Part shown: positions 48,103 to 61,036 of the stretch, piece after piece | Numbering within the stretch: the first letter of the stretch is position 1 | How the letters are laid out: every line of letters begins with the position of its first letter | Assembly (NCBI RefSeq): GCF_963678975.1 | Contig: NC_089278.1 | Location: 11,559,479 to 11,623,478, forward strand | DNA: 64,000 nt | DNA from: Dysidea avara | Taxonomy: Eukaryota; Porifera; Demospongiae; Dictyoceratida; Dysideidae | Direction of reading: 5' to 3' | Translations under genes and position numbers: made by a program | Notes under the pieces: model-generated | The model's input: the letters and a program-made list of their open reading frames with translations, nothing else | Databases searched by the model: none | Told to the model about the DNA's origin: nothing

Positions 48103-51100
48103 ATGGCCTCGACAATGGCAGTGCGATTCAGTCTGGCGGAAGGCAGAACTAATCTAGAGGAAAAGATATGCCATATTATTAAATCTAAAGAAGAAATATT
48201 GAATGAAACCCTCGAAGACTTGTTAAAGGTTGCCCTGGAAAACTAGTAAGTGTACGAGAGAAAGAAATGGCGGGAAAGAATGTACATGTTCTTAGCAGTT
48301 TAGATTGTTAAGGAAGATTGCCAAGCCCATTTCATTTGCACTTGATTGTTAAATGATGTACTAGTTTGCAAATACTGTAGGCAAACGGCGCGATAACAGT
48401 AAACAGGTGGATCTGGTGATGTTGCTCTGACAACCAGCTATATAACCAGGCTCAAATTTTGGTGCTTGGGTTTTTTTAATTGTTTAATGGGGAGTAGAAA
48501 TGTGCAGAAACTTTATTTTTCATGGTGTGGTATGTTGTTGATTGTTTGCCAAAAAAGAAACTTAGAAGTGGTCACTGTTGTCTTGCTGAGTAAGAAAATA
48601 GTGTTAATTGTTCCCATAAAATTCCACACAGAGCGATTTCTTATTCTTATTTGTAAATTCTTAGCTCATTTTGAGACTTTGGTAATATGTACAATTTGTA
48701 CAGTTCCTAATAATGTGCAGATTTATGCAACACTTTTTGTTAGGCTGTCCTAAGATGCTTCACCCTATTGAGTTGCATGCTTTTAATTCATTTTAGCACT
48801 GGGGAAGACAATGCAGAAGCACCTTGCCTACCGAAGACACCATCCACTTCCAGACGTCTCCGTGGCCGACCACCCAAGACAAAGAAAAAACAAACTGATG
48901 ATGGTTCTCCAGTATTGACAAGGACTCTTCGTAGCAGGAGTAAAAGAAATGACCAGCAAAAAGATGATACAGATGATCCAGAACCATTGCAGGATATAGG
49001 TAATAGCACAGCAGTTAAAAGGTCGTCTGTAAAGGCCGATGAAAATGTTGAAGATTCCTTCAGAAAGAGTAGCAGGACATGTGCTATAAGAGCTTCTCAA
49101 GCTATTGCTGAGCAGAGTACTGTGAAGAAGAATGCAAGGAGAAATGTAAAGAGTTCTAGCAGTAATGATGATATTGTCATCATTAGTCCAACTACTGATA
49201 TGCTGTCAAAGCTGGAGACATTGGACAGCACCACTAAGGAAGATTCAAGCTCTGTGCTTCAGAACACTGTTGAGAAGGAGAGTCCCCCTCCAGTATCTGA
49301 TCAGGACAATTCACCTGTATTGGAACCAGTTTCATTTTTGCAGGGTAGAATCACTGATAAGAACGTTGTCAACTCGCCAGAACTCACACCACCAGCTTCA
49401 CACTGCCACTGCCAATCTACCGAAGAGGTTGAACAGTTGTTGATTATTGACGTTGATGATGAATCCACACCACTCGCTGCTCATTCTTCTCATGTTGAGC
49501 ACTATTTTTCTCCTGTTAAAGAAGTCACGCCCACCACTGCTACTGTTGCATCAAATGCTGATCAAAATACTTCAATACAGTCTTCAACAAAACCAAAGTC
49601 AGTTTGCAAAGATGAATTCTTTACACCTCCCGATAATGTTAATAGCGAAATTGCTGGTGAGCACCAGGCTGAATCCGAGAATGAGAGTACTACTGTGTCC
49701 AAGCAAATGTCTACAAGCTATAGCCAACTGGACACACCAGAAATTATCTGTGACAGTCATGCAAGTAGCAGTGACTTGGCAAGGTTGACAAGACTCACAT
49801 CATCTCAACTTAAGACGCCTGACACTGTCACTAAAAACAATTTGACACCTGCAACTGTTGTTAAAAGTTCTACAACTGTCACTCAAACCAGTTCAAGTGA
49901 AAGCAGTACGGAAACTCCTGTTACAGTAACAAAGCAAAGTCAATCTAACCATGTCTCTGCCACTGTTACTAAAGTAAAACATAGTGCCAACGTTGCAAGA
50001 AAGGCAGCTGATGGTTCACCTGAGTTTCTTACTGCTGTTAAGAGGCCACAAGAATTTCAAACGTGTTCTACCAGTGTACATAGTGGTACTACCAAAAAAC
50101 AAAGAGTCACACCAACCAACTGTTTCAGTCCAGCCAGACCTAAGGTTATCTATATTATTAGAAATTTGAGTGTTTTACATCTGTGTCTTCTTTGTCTCTA
50201 GACTACTGTTCCTGCAGAACCATCTGGACTGCTTCACAGCAGCCATGCCCCACCTAAAAGTACCATTTCAGTCTTTAAAAAGATTCCAAACAAGGTAATT
50301 GGATATATGTAGCAATGTACAAGGATCTTATAACATCCCATATAAACAGAGGGAATTAAATTTGGCAGTTGGCAAATTTTCACTAAAATCTGCAAATATC
50401 TGAAGGAGATTGAAAACATGGAGAAATCCAAGGGAAGACCTGTAAACCTATGTGGCTTTCTGACAAAGATCTGTCCAACTTTTGGCCTTGGATGCAGCTA
50501 GAAGCTATCACTTGCGCTGCCACGACTATTGCTTGGGCTTTCATGACGTCATCTGAAATTCTCAAATGTGGTGTGTACATAATTTAGCATGCATGGTCCC
50601 CTACAAGTTAGTAAGAAGAACCATCAAATAAAGATTATATTCGTCAAATAGACATGTTGTTCGATTTGCCAACATTAATTTTTCTGCTTTTATGCTGTCA
50701 AGAGCTTCTCTTTTTTATAAACTTTCAGCTGTACGTAGTGTCACAGTTGTGAGTTATTTGCATTTATAATCCTGTGTCTGGTTACAAGTGTGATACTAGC
50801 TACTATTTGTAGCATATTATATTATAAGGACCAATACAACTAGCATTAGTGCTGTAGGAAAATTGATCTACTGAGCAATACTATAGCATGGTTGTGTTAG
50901 GTCATATTGTTCTTCATACATTAGTACATTTATTTATTATATTGACTTGACAGTAAGCACTGTGTATGATGCATTGTGTTACTCATGAGTTACTCAAGTG
51001 TGCATGGCTTGCTAGAACAGTTAACAATTTCATGTGTACCTAGGAACAGCAGATACGAGAAGCTAAGGAAAGACTGGCAGAGAAAAATCGTCGTGATAGA

Positions 51101-51156
51101 GAACGATTGCAACAATTGGAAAAAAAGAAAGAACAAGAACGCTTGGAAAAGAAAAG
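48103..51156 (+). CDS. INCENP: INCENP-like protein, 5' exons (N-terminal helix, linker, start of coiled coil)
   Basis: Exons 48103-48245, 48797-50144, 50202-50294 and 51044-51156 join in phase (565 residues so far). The split codon TA|C gives Tyr at the first junction. The N-terminus (MASTMAVRFSLAEGRTNLEE) is helical. It leads to APCLPKTPSTSRRLRGR, close to the PKTPS segment that follows the survivin/borealin-binding helix of INCENP. A long Ser/Thr-rich disordered linker with many TP and SP sites follows, then STISVFKKIPNK, then a charged helix starting EQQIREAKERLAEKNRRDRE, like the INCENP coiled coil. INCENP is the scaffold of the chromosomal passenger complex with Aurora B. The Aurora-binding IN-box is not found in the window. 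A possible further exon at 51815-51846 is weak. Confidence 0.7.
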
Positions 51157-52083
51157 GTAACCATGCATCTTGTTGTGTTGGGGAAATTACGTGTGCATTT
51201 TTTTTTCTATAATTATTCCCATTTATACTGTAGGGTTGGGTAATATTTGGTTTGTGACATGCAGTTATTGCATGAGCTATTTATTTGATGTGATTATTGC
51301 ATGTGAAAATTGAAACATGTCCACATAGTTTGATAAGTCTGCAGTGTCAATATTTTCATATTTACCGATACCGATTTTTCACTCATTCCAGGTAGAGCTG
51401 AGTGATAGTACAACTATGACTATCACGATTGATAGTAACTTTTATATCACGATAGTACTAACAGTTATCAAAGACACTTAACCTCATGTAAATAGCACAT
51501 AAATAATCCAATTACATACCACGTATCTGCTTTTTTAACACTTGGTTGGTAAACATTGTTATGTGTTACAATTGTAATCTTTGTTGTGCATGATTTACTA
51601 GACTTGCACAGTTTCCTCAACTTCAATACTATCATGTTTGCTTCTGTTATCCATGCTTTTTGACTAAGCACAGGTGCAATTAATACATCGCGATAGTACA
51701 ATTGTAGATTATCATAGCACGATTGTTACTCACTATCATGATAATTGATAGATCACAACTATCGCTCAGCTCTAATTCCTGTAGCTGATATGCCGATCTT
51801 TTTCAATTCTATAGGTCAGGGGAGAAGGAGCAAAAATCATCTAAAGTTTATGTGTGTGTATAACATTAAGGTGGCGGTCAAACAAGAAGCCTTGCAATGT
51901 GTAAAACCACATTATGCAATCTGTTAGGTAATAATAAACCCACAAGTACAATTGGTTAGTATGTGGGTGCAACGAAAGCTATCTGTCGCGAAGAAAAGCT
52001 AGAGCAAATAGACAGCCAAAGATAAGGGGAGGTCTTACATGCGCATTGAATGCAAAGTTTTGGTGGTAAGTTTTATTCCTGAC
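51157..52083. other. Intron or flank of the INCENP-like gene
   Basis: It holds the hAT-like MITE at 51393-51774. At 51815 an acceptor fits the open phase of exon 4 and would add RSGEKEQKSSK before a GTTTAT donor, but support is poor. The rest is AT-rich. Confidence 0.4.
51393..51774. mobile_element. hAT-like MITE, 382 bp
   Basis: TAGAGCTGAGTGATAGT and ACTATCGCTCAGCTCTA ends. The 8 bp flanks ATTCCAGG and ATTCCTGT agree in six positions, consistent with an aged target duplication. The interior is rich in ATCACGAT/ATCGTGAT inversions. Confidence 0.82.
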
Positions 52084-52299
52084 ATGGGTAGTGAGTCTAG
52101 AAAACAAAAACGAACGAAGAGCTGTTGCAGGTCGACACTTGCAGCCAAGAGAAAAGCTATAAACGAATGGTAAAACAGCCATACGAGCCCCTAGTGTGAC
52201 GAATCGACACCTGATCGTGAAAGTAAGTCTTGTTAAAATGTAACATAAATATATCACAGAAAATAATTCACAACTATAGATAGTAGCAGTAGCACCACC

Positions 52300-52545
52300 T
52301 CCAGCACTGACACCACCTCCTCCAGTACTGACACCACTCCAGTTAGTACCACCACTTAAAGTAGTGACACCACTCCAGTTGGTACCACCTCCTCCAGTAC
52401 TGACACTACTCCAGTTGGTACCACCACCTCCAGTACTGACACTACTCCAGTTGGTACCACCACCTCCAGTACTGACACCACTCCAGTTGGTACCACCTCC
52501 TCCAGTACCGACACCGCTCCAGGTAGCACCACTTCCAACATCAGC
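52300..52545. repeat. 36 bp minisatellite in the Mutator/YqaJ pseudogene
   Basis: About six or seven copies of a unit beginning CCACTCCAGTTGGTACCACC and ending CCAGTACTGACA, some slightly changed. In the presumed coding frame it reads TDTTPVGTTSSS, a low-complexity linker. The PPPVLTPLQLV frame and its minus-strand partner are shadows. Confidence 0.9.
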
Positions 52546-53407
52546 ACTGACCTTGATACTAGTACCTCAATGATGTTGCTCATGCCAGGTTACATCTGGA
52601 AGGTAGCCAAGTCATTAGCCTACAGGAGGCAATTCACAAAATCACCAATCACAGTGCTGCATGTCAAGCTCCTGTGGAGTTGATCGGATAAGTAAAGCAG
52701 GATGGCCTTAGCAGCACTTTTTAGCTAAATGTGAAAAATGTCGTGAAGAATTCAAATTCACTTCAAGTGATAAAATAATGGTTACAAGGAAAGATGGCAC
52801 ATTTAGGTCAATACATGAAAGTAACATCGCCGCTGTGATGGGTCAAATGGCCACAGGTGGTGGATTCAGCAATCTGGAGCAGTCTCTCAGCATTATTGGC
52901 ATTCCTCCACTATCAAAGCCTGGGTTCATAGACATTGAGTGATGCTTAGGTCACTTATTTGATCAGTACCTCACTGAACTGATATTAGAAGCTGGTAGGG
53001 AAGAAAAACAAATTGCAATTGACAGCAAACGAGACCATCAAGGCATACCCGCTATCACAGTAATTGTCGATGCTGGTTGGAGCAAGAGATACACCAGCAT
53101 TCTTACAATGCAAATGCAAATTCAGATGTAGGTGTGATTTTTGGGGCTGCTACAAACAAGCTCCTGTACATGGGAGTCAGAAATAAATACTGTGCAGTTT
53201 GCTCTATTGCACATAAAAAAAAACAAGGTTGACCCACCTCTGATAAAGTTGAATGTGTGAATCACGCTGTGAAAGGGTACAGGTCAAAATTAGAAAAATA
53301 GTAAAAGACTTCCCTGCATTCCATGGACGTGGTGGTCTTACCAAATCAGTTATTGTAAAAATGACACAAGGTGCACGCTGTGCAATCCGGAAGCACTCTG
53401 CAACAAA

Positions 53408-53690
53408 TAATGTGATGCAGCTTCAACAGGACTTAAGAGCAGGTCCAAAACATTATTTGGGCTACCGTGAGTCCTGTAATGTGATGCAGCTTCAACAGGA
53501 CTTAAGAGCAGGTCCAAAACATTATTTGGGCTACCATGAGTCCTGTAACTCTGAGTGGTGTTCTGAAGTAACATTATTTGGGATGCCATGAGTCCTGTAA
53601 CTCTGAGTGGTGTTCTGAAGTAACATTATTTGGGATGCCATGAGTCCTGTAACTCTGAGTGGTGTTCTGAAGTATCAAGTGGCCACCCAA
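53408..53690. repeat. Two nested tandem duplications inside the pseudogene
   Basis: A unit of 70 bp (starts AATGTGATGCAGCTTCAACA, ends GAGTCCTGTA) occurs twice at 53408-53548. A 51 bp unit (ACTCTGAGTGGTGTTCTGAA...GAGTCCTGTA) then occurs two and a half to three times up to about 53675. They share the end GAGTCCTGTAA, so later duplications probably used that sequence. Confidence 0.92.
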
Positions 53691-54910
53691 GAAACATAAA
53701 ACTTGATGATCTGCCTCCGAACCTCCTCTTTGAAGTGTAACGGGTTGGAGATAGACTAGTGAACAAGGCCCATCAGTTGAATGGCAACAAAACAACAAAT
53801 TTGACTGAGTGCTTTATGTCAGTCTGCGCAAAAATGGATGGAAGTAAACAGTTAAATAGAATCCAGTCTGGCTCCTTTGAGCATAGATATATGACTGCAG
53901 GCTTGTTCATTACTCTTGGTCCAACATGGTGTACAGATACGTGGAGGCACCTTTTTGGTATGCCATCACTTGTAGCTCAATCATATGCTTACAAACGTAA
54001 AAGAAAGCATGACAGTGACAAAACCAGGGAAAATTCTGAGCCATACAAGCATGCACATCTGGAGAAAAAGTATCATATAACACCAGCAATTCCAGATGAA
54101 GATTATGGGCCAGATGCCACTGCTCCAGACATCACCAGTCGACAAAATCTTCATGACATCTGTGAGTTCCTCAAGTCCCTGTATGTTAGTGATGCAAAAG
54201 CTGCTGAGCTAGCTGCTGCTACTGCCGATCAGGACGTTTCTCCAAATAGTTTATGGCAAAGGCTTCAGAGTGTGCAGCTCATCATCTGCTACTGTGGTCA
54301 AATGTAGATCGAAGTTTGAGAAATTGGTTGATACCATCCTTTACAGGCCACCTCGGAATACAATATCTGCATTGGAGTGGAGCAGAAATCATGAAGAAGC
54401 TGCAAAAATAGCATACATAAATGTCAAAGCCAAAGAAACTTCTTTACCTTATCATGTCCTTCGCACAGGTATACATATCAGCAGCAAACATCCATGGCTG
54501 GCTGCATCTCCTGATTTTCTTGTGGAGGATTCAACAGAGACTAGTGACAGGTAACATGGAATCCTTGAGATTAAATGCCCTTATTCTGCAGGGACCATGA
54601 CTCCATAGACTGCCTGTGAACAATTGAACCGCTTCTGTTGTTCCTTGGTAGATGGATGGGTAACACTGAAAAAAATACATTCCTATTATTACCAGATACA
54701 AGGACAGATGGTAATTGCAAACAAACCATGGTATGACTTTTGTGTGTGGACACCAACAGCCTTGCTATTGACAGAATAGACCGAGACACAGACTTTTGGC
54801 AGCAGAAAATGTTTTCCAAGTTACAAACATTTTATAACAAGTATTTGCTACCTGAAATTGCTGATCCCGTGTACCCTACAGGACAAATGATACGACCTCT
54901 CGAACATTGA

Positions 54911-56329
54911 CGACTTGTAACAGTGCTAGTGTTGTAATGTGGTTTTGAAGAATTGCTTGTAGTGACATATGTTTACTGCGTACGCGTTATGACAATAACT
55001 CACCAGTTTCATTGTTGAATTCACAGTAGCAATGATTCCCCACTGGTTTAACAACTGATTTATTTGTTCAAACTCGCAACAATCAGCTAAAACTGCTCCC
55101 ATTTGTCGGAGCACTACACACTTTCGAGCACACATCAATAATACGCCATAATAACCTTTCATACAAGTGACACAAACTCTTTTAGAGAAGAAAGTCAAAC
55201 AAAGTACAAAACCACAAGCCATCTTAAAATCTGCATTGATTATGTAACTCGCGCAGTCAAGTGCGTGATCTACACCTGAACTTGGTGAGCAGGTTTTTTC
55301 CATGACGGTTAATCGTAAGAGGCCAAAAGTTTGAATGACAATTGCTGGTGGCCTAACAAATGTAGTAGTGTATAATCGTTGTGCTGTGGGTCGGGGTTGT
55401 AGTTCTATAGCCGCTTTTAGCAACATTAGCATAACTTCTGTGGGTATCTTAGCACCTATGATGACCATTATACACAGTTACACAAAGAGTGATAAGAAAC
55501 ATCGTTTCCCCAAGGATGGAGAGACTAGAGGTACGCGTTAGTTAATATACTTGACTGAAAGAATGTTTGACAAGTATCTTATAGTATCGCTGTTGATACA
55601 AAATAAGCCTTCTTTACAATGCTAGGGCATGGGGTTGTGTCTTATTAATCTTCACTTTAGTTGTGTTCCTTAAAACCTGCATGGAGACAAAGATACAGTA
55701 GTTAAAAATTACAATTGTAGGTACCCGTCGCGACCGCTTAACCGCCACCTTAATTGCAATAATTTAATTACTTGCGTGGGTGGCTGATTCTACAATGTTT
55801 GCAACCAGTGTGCCACTAACCCCTTTCATGGAAATGAAAGCCAAGTAGTTATAAAACACCTATGTCAGTTTCTCAAACAGAGTTTTGGTGGGATTCCATT
55901 GCAAATAGTGATTGGTTAATTGCGTGGGAGGCCGATAAATATAAACAAGCCTAAATAGTTATAAACAGGTACTGTAAATAAATGTTTACCGCTTACCTCT
56001 GCATTCACTGCTTTCTTTTAATACTGTCATGTGTTTATTACTGTCATTAATGATTGATTGTGAGTTTAGGTTATCGGCAAATAATTTCCTCTTTGTAGCC
56101 AATACCGATACTTGCAAAACCACCTTATATCGGCTGTTACCGGTTATTGATTATTCAACCAATTATCAGTGCAACACTAGTGTTTGTTTTCACTGAGAAC
56201 TAGGTTACAGCCATATCATATTTTTTTTGTGATATGCCAGGACTAAAAACATGCGATAATTGTATTACAGGCACTTGATTAGTCAGTATTGGCAATTTGC
56301 AATCCTATCCATTAGGCATACCATTTATG
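54911..56329. other. Flank of the pseudogene; one uncharacterised minus-strand open stretch
   Basis: On the minus strand 55468-54926 is open for 180 codons (MVIIGAKIPTEVMLMLLKAA at its start), with several Cys and a GTGAGT donor after NSTMKL near 55007. I recognise no domain and it may be a chance frame or an exon of a transposon gene. From 55720 to 56180 AT-rich sequence with GCGTGGGTGGC and ATTATCAGTGCAACACTAG looks like another decayed hAT-type MITE related to 803-1252. Confidence 0.35.
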
Positions 56330-56914
56330 ATGAGGGTTAGACGCAGTTTAACCCAGGTTAACTGGCCGATCGTAGCCCGGTTCTTTAAAGTGTCACGGAG
56401 ATAGAGGACGGAAATGGCGGCAGGCTATCCGGCATCACGTGCACGGAACAATAAGCATACACAAGCAGAAGTGCGAACTAAAATCAGTGAGACAGTGCAG
56501 TAGAAGAGCGATAGCAACAAGAGGAAGACTCTTGTGTGGGATAGTCAGTCAGCTACAGCGGATAACGAGGAACGGAGTAGAGACTGAGGATGGCAGAAAA
56601 TTGTCAGCAAAGACGCTGCTCAAGAAAATAGGAGTCAGGCCGAGAGTAGCTTCGTGAAGGCTTCACAAGACTGGAGTGGGACAACCGAGACTGACTCGCT
56701 TTGCCACCAACAGTCACGAGGTAAGTAGAAGCCCCCGCCTCAAAGGGTTCTCCCTTTAGCCATATGGCTGAGGGATGACAACACAGTTGTGTTCACGTGG
56801 CGAAAGAGCGAGGGATAAAGGCGGGGGCTGTGAAAGGGTCGAACGACGCAGGATGGTATCGAAACCACAATTAGACTAGAAATAATAGGGGTGCTGGGCC
56901 CGTAAGCGTTAATC

Positions 56915-57640
56915 GAAGATCGTCGCGGATATGTGCTGAGCTAACGTGCTAGCAGTCAAGGAAGGCCAGCTCAACCGCGAAGATAGTCGATTACGCAGTG
57001 TTACGTACTGAGCTAACGTGCCAGCAGTCAAGGAAGACCAGCTCAACCGCGAAGATGGTCGATTACGTGCTGAGCTAACGTGCCAGCAGTCGAAAGCAAA
57101 GCCAGCTCAACTGCGAAGATTGTCGATTACGTGCTGAGCTAACGTGCCAGCAGTCAAGGAAGGCCAGCTCAACCGCGAAGATAGTCGATTACGCAGTGTT
57201 ACGTACTGAGCTAACGTGCCAGCAGTCAAGGAAGACCAGCTCAACCGCGAAGATGGTCGATTACGTGCTGAGCTAGCGTGCCAGCAGTCGAAAGCAAGGC
57301 CAGCTAAACTGCGAAGATTGTCGATTACGTGCTGAGCTAACGTGCCAGCAGTCAAGGAAGGCCAGCTCAATCGCGAAGATCATCCATTACGTGCTGAATT
57401 AATGTATTAGCAGTCAAGGAAAACCAGCTCAACCGCGAAGATGGTCGATTACGTGCTGAAATGTGCTAGCAGTCGAGGAAGGCAAGTTCAACCACGAAGA
57501 TGGTTGATTATGTGCTGAGCTCATGTGCCACCAGTCAAGGAAGGACAGCCGAACCGCAAAGATTGTTTATTATATGCTGAGCTGACATACCAGCAGTCAA
57601 GGAAGACCAGTAAACCGTGATATATAGTCGTCGATTACAT
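56915..57640. repeat. Tandem array of 62-72 bp units, 11 copies, with a three-unit higher-order period
   Basis: Each unit contains GCTGAGCTAACGTGCCAGCA, GTCAAGGAAGGCCAGCTCAA and CGCGAAGATNGTCGATTACG. Units 1-3 and 4-6 repeat as a block of about 198 bp with very few differences. Units 8-11 are progressively diverged. A lone degenerate unit follows at about 57900-57990. The long minus-strand frame through it is an artefact of the period. Confidence 0.93.
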
Positions 57641-60600
57641 TTATTTAGAATTTGATTATTATAAAGGCTGCACACTTTAATCATGCTGAAGGTCCACCAG
57701 TATCCTGCAGGTAGCTACCGGTGGCCAAGTTGATCACATCAATGCATCGATGTGTCAAAAAAAACAAAAAACACTAACGAAACTATCCCTACCACACGTC
57801 CCGTTTCTTACCACTTTGGGGTGGACGGTGCTAATGTGTGATACTATTGTTAGCGTACTCAGTTCTACAATAGCATAGTAGACGGTAAGTGAACTATATG
57901 GGGAGCTAACATGCCAGGAAGGCCAACGAAGATCATCAATTAGATGCTGAGTTAATGCGCCAGCAGTCGAAGAATGCCATGCAGCTAAACTGGGAAATGA
58001 TAAACGGCGTGGGTGATGAGAATCCAATATAGTCTCACCCGAGATCCTTGTACAAAAGTTTAAAGTCAGCATACGGTCACCAATCAGTTGTAAACACCTG
58101 ACAACAAGTATTCGGTATATTTCATGCGAGAAAAAGTCGCTTTCCATTCGTCATCTGGCTTATTTACTGGTGACGTGACATCGCTCACCAACTAAAGCAG
58201 TGACCCATCATGCTAAAAGGGGTCACATACTGATTTGTAATGAATGTCACGAAGGTTACAAGGCATCGCACGATGCAGCCATGTGTTTCTATTGTGTATA
58301 GTGCCGCACCCTAGCATCAACTGCCCGGAAGTCTCCAATTAGTAGACCTGGTAAAGGGATTGGAAGTTCCAATAGTCCAAAAGCATACTAACATGAGTAA
58401 ATTCAGAATTTACCTTCACGTGTGTGACAGCGAGCTATATAGTAATCACCTACAGTGCATCAAAATGTGTGAATCACTTAGAGCAGATGAGCTCCCAGGA
58501 CGATATGGTAATGCCACATTCCCCCCCTGGGTAGTTGTTTCATGATCCCAATTTTGGCCATCCGGTAGACTGAAAGTGGATACAGTAGCTGTTCACTGTG
58601 TCAGTAACACTCAAAAGCTGCACAGTGTCTGGTTGGCATGTAATTGCCCTCGTTGCTAGGGTCAGCACTCATCTGGACAGAAGTTGGTCGATGTATGTTG
58701 CACTTATAGGACAACTTACCTACCACGTAGGTCAGTTATTGGGGGCAAGCCCCACACTAGTGAGAGAGCCATAAGTCATTGTCAATTACACGGCAATTTA
58801 CGATCAAATACGAAAACTTCCAGTCATCGTTCATTACACGGCAACTTCATGATTAAATATTTAAAAAACAAACAAACAAAAAAAAAAAACGTACAAGTTC
58901 TTTAGTGTTACACAAGGACGCAATAATATACAAAGTAGTGTCAGTCATCGTCAATGTCACAGATGTAATTAACGGTGTAGATTAATGGACTTTCTTATTG
59001 GTTCTGGTCATTGTGGAGGTCACGGCAAAGTTAAACAGCGTAGGCTACTGAGCTTATTACACGGAAGTTAAACGGCATGGATTACTGAACTTCCAGTTTT
59101 GCTGTCAGTCATTGACTCATCATCAATGTCATGGCGATTCTTCAAGACTTGTATTACAATGGATAGAGATTACTTCCTTCAAATGAATACCAACTAAGAG
59201 GCTGCCCACACGTTTTTGGATCTTCGATAGCAGCGGAAGCGCAAACACGCAACTACAGGATAATGCGCACTTTCACGGTGATGATCCAGACTATTTACAA
59301 CTGGATGATGACATTGATAGCACCTAGTGACAACAGTGATGAAGAGCCACCGGAATACTCACCATTTGAACTGAATGCACAGTCCCCGACACTTCCAACC
59401 ATAAAATGTGGTGGTATATAAACAAAATTCAAATAGTTACATGGTAATATTGAGGTAGTTATTCATTACCGAAGGAACATGTTCCAATATATGTAATGAC
59501 TGCCACTGCCTCACTACCTACATAACAGAAACAATGCCATACAGTCACCAGATCATAGACAGCACAATTACAACTACACAGGCTTGCCCCATGATGCTGA
59601 TAGCATCTGTCTAGTCAAGCAGGTGGTGTAAATGGAGGTAGGCTCAATGCGTAACATCACATCATCACTACAATTTCAGCACAGTTATTACATCGATAAA
59701 CACCCCTCCCCTTTTAGCCATCGTGTGCTAGGTCAAGCCCATTCACTATTTACTGGCGCATGCAATCCCAGCTCTTGACAGGGCAATCAAGGGTTAGTTT
59801 GGGGTCGTTGACATGAGCTGAAAGTAATTCGGGACAGTATAAATGGAGTGCTAGAGAGAGGTAGATATCTAGGTGAGAGGTGCGAAACAAGTTAAGGCCA
59901 TACGTGTATAGAAAATGCAATACTGATCTTTGAAAGAGGGAAGTCATTAAGTACACGACTGAGTTATCAGTGTTCTTTCCATTTTTAGTATAATGATGGT
60001 GAATAACTAGGCTAGATAAAGCGATGTATTGAGCCATATAGCACATACAAGTTAATGAAATGTACCACAAAAGAATGTGCAAGGAGCAAAAGTGTTGGGA
60101 AGTACCAATACAGGTTACACTGAATTACGAGACACAACAAAGTGTATATACATACAATGGTCAGGTTAGACCCCAGTATGTCATGGGCAGAAGCACCCAG
60201 GACTGTTTACTGAGAATCTACAGCGACGAACCTAATGAGTTTGAACAAGATGAGATTACCTTGGTGCCAGTGGGAGTACCATCGAATGTCTTCGTTTTGA
60301 AATTTAGAGCACTGGGCATATTTCTTCACTTTGACATTCAGAGCATTGGGCAGTTGCGGTAACATGATCATTGGACACCACCATGGACTCTACAAGGGAC
60401 TCTGACATTGGTACAGGTGTATGGTGACAATACAATTAGTACAGTACTTGTATCAAACAGTACAGTCGTACCGTTTAGGTAGGGATCGTGGTGAATGTTT
60501 CGTGTGCCGTCCAAAATTCCGCCTTTAAAAATCATCCTACAGACATTTTACACAGCAAAAATAAGCATTGAGATAAAGTGACAGAGATGGATTACAGTAT

Positions 60601-61036
60601 GTTAAATGATGGCACTTCATTTATACAATAGTTTACCAGTACGGTACATGTGTCGCAAAAAGCCTTTTACTCAGAAGGCTATTTCCAAATATTAGCGGGT
60701 ATGTTAGGGTTAATTGGTAAATGGTATATGGATGTTGTTAATTATGTGATATGACAAAAAGGGGGTGTGTATAGACAGCAGAGTTGATTGTTTAGTTTCG
60801 GAAGCTCCTGCGTTGTCGAAAAGTTGCTAATAGTATGCTAAGCACAGTAGGACAAAATGGTGGTGCATACATATGGTTAAGTGAGGGAAATATGTTGAGT
60901 GTTTGACAGGACCCGAATCCAGAGCGCATATGATTGAGGGGTCAAAGCAAAGGGTAAGCAAACAAACAAACTAAAACAAATTAAAGAAACCCCCGTTGCT
61001 TGGGTGAGGCCTGGATTGCATAGCAACCCAGCCTCT
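57641..61036. other. Interior of the 4.9 kb repeat, no recognised gene
   Basis: CATTACACGGCAA recurs around 58780-58850. At 59230-59415 two frames give acidic sequence (GDDPDYLQLDDDIDS and SDNSDEEPPEYSPFELNAQS), possibly a broken coding remnant. At 60060-60362 an open frame of 100 codons (start MYHKRMCKEQKCWEVPIQVT) shows no known domain. A copy of the AAACAGTACAG palindrome repeat lies at 60445-60600. Confidence 0.35.

Larger units (their letters stand above)
52084..54910 (+). pseudogene. Decayed Mutator-like transposase with YqaJ-type nuclease domain
   Basis: A plausible start at 52084 (MGSESRKQKRTKSCCRSTLA) soon meets stops. After a Thr/Pro-rich minisatellite, frames give SIHESNIAAVMGQMATGGGF and ITVIVDAGWSKRY, as in the Mutator-like domain found in many sponge and cnidarian proteins. 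Then come the Cys-bearing LRAGPKHYLGYHESC and EWCSE, NGNKTTNLTECFMSVCAKMD and GSKQLNRIQSGSFEHRYMTA. A frameshift near 54300 leads to LEWSRNHEEAAKIAY, GIHISSKHPWLAASPDFLVE and, past a stop, GILEIKCPYSAG, the E/D..EIK core of YqaJ exonucleases. Many stops and shifts: not functional. The identification rests on remembered family motifs. Confidence 0.8.

Noticed and set aside
48788..49788. Several frames opposite or overlapping INCENP-like exon 2
   Set aside because: The + frame at 48797-50144 is much longer, has consistent splice phases on both sides and recognisable motifs.
52356..52583. VVPTGVVSVLE-type frame on the minus strand and PPPVLTPLQLV frame on +
   Set aside because: Shadows of the 36 bp minisatellite whose sensible frame is the Thr-rich linker of the pseudogene.
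57107..57370. 87-codon minus-strand frame with repeated LSWPSLTAGTLAQ
   Set aside because: It is the satellite array translated; frame openness follows from the unit length and there is no other coding evidence.
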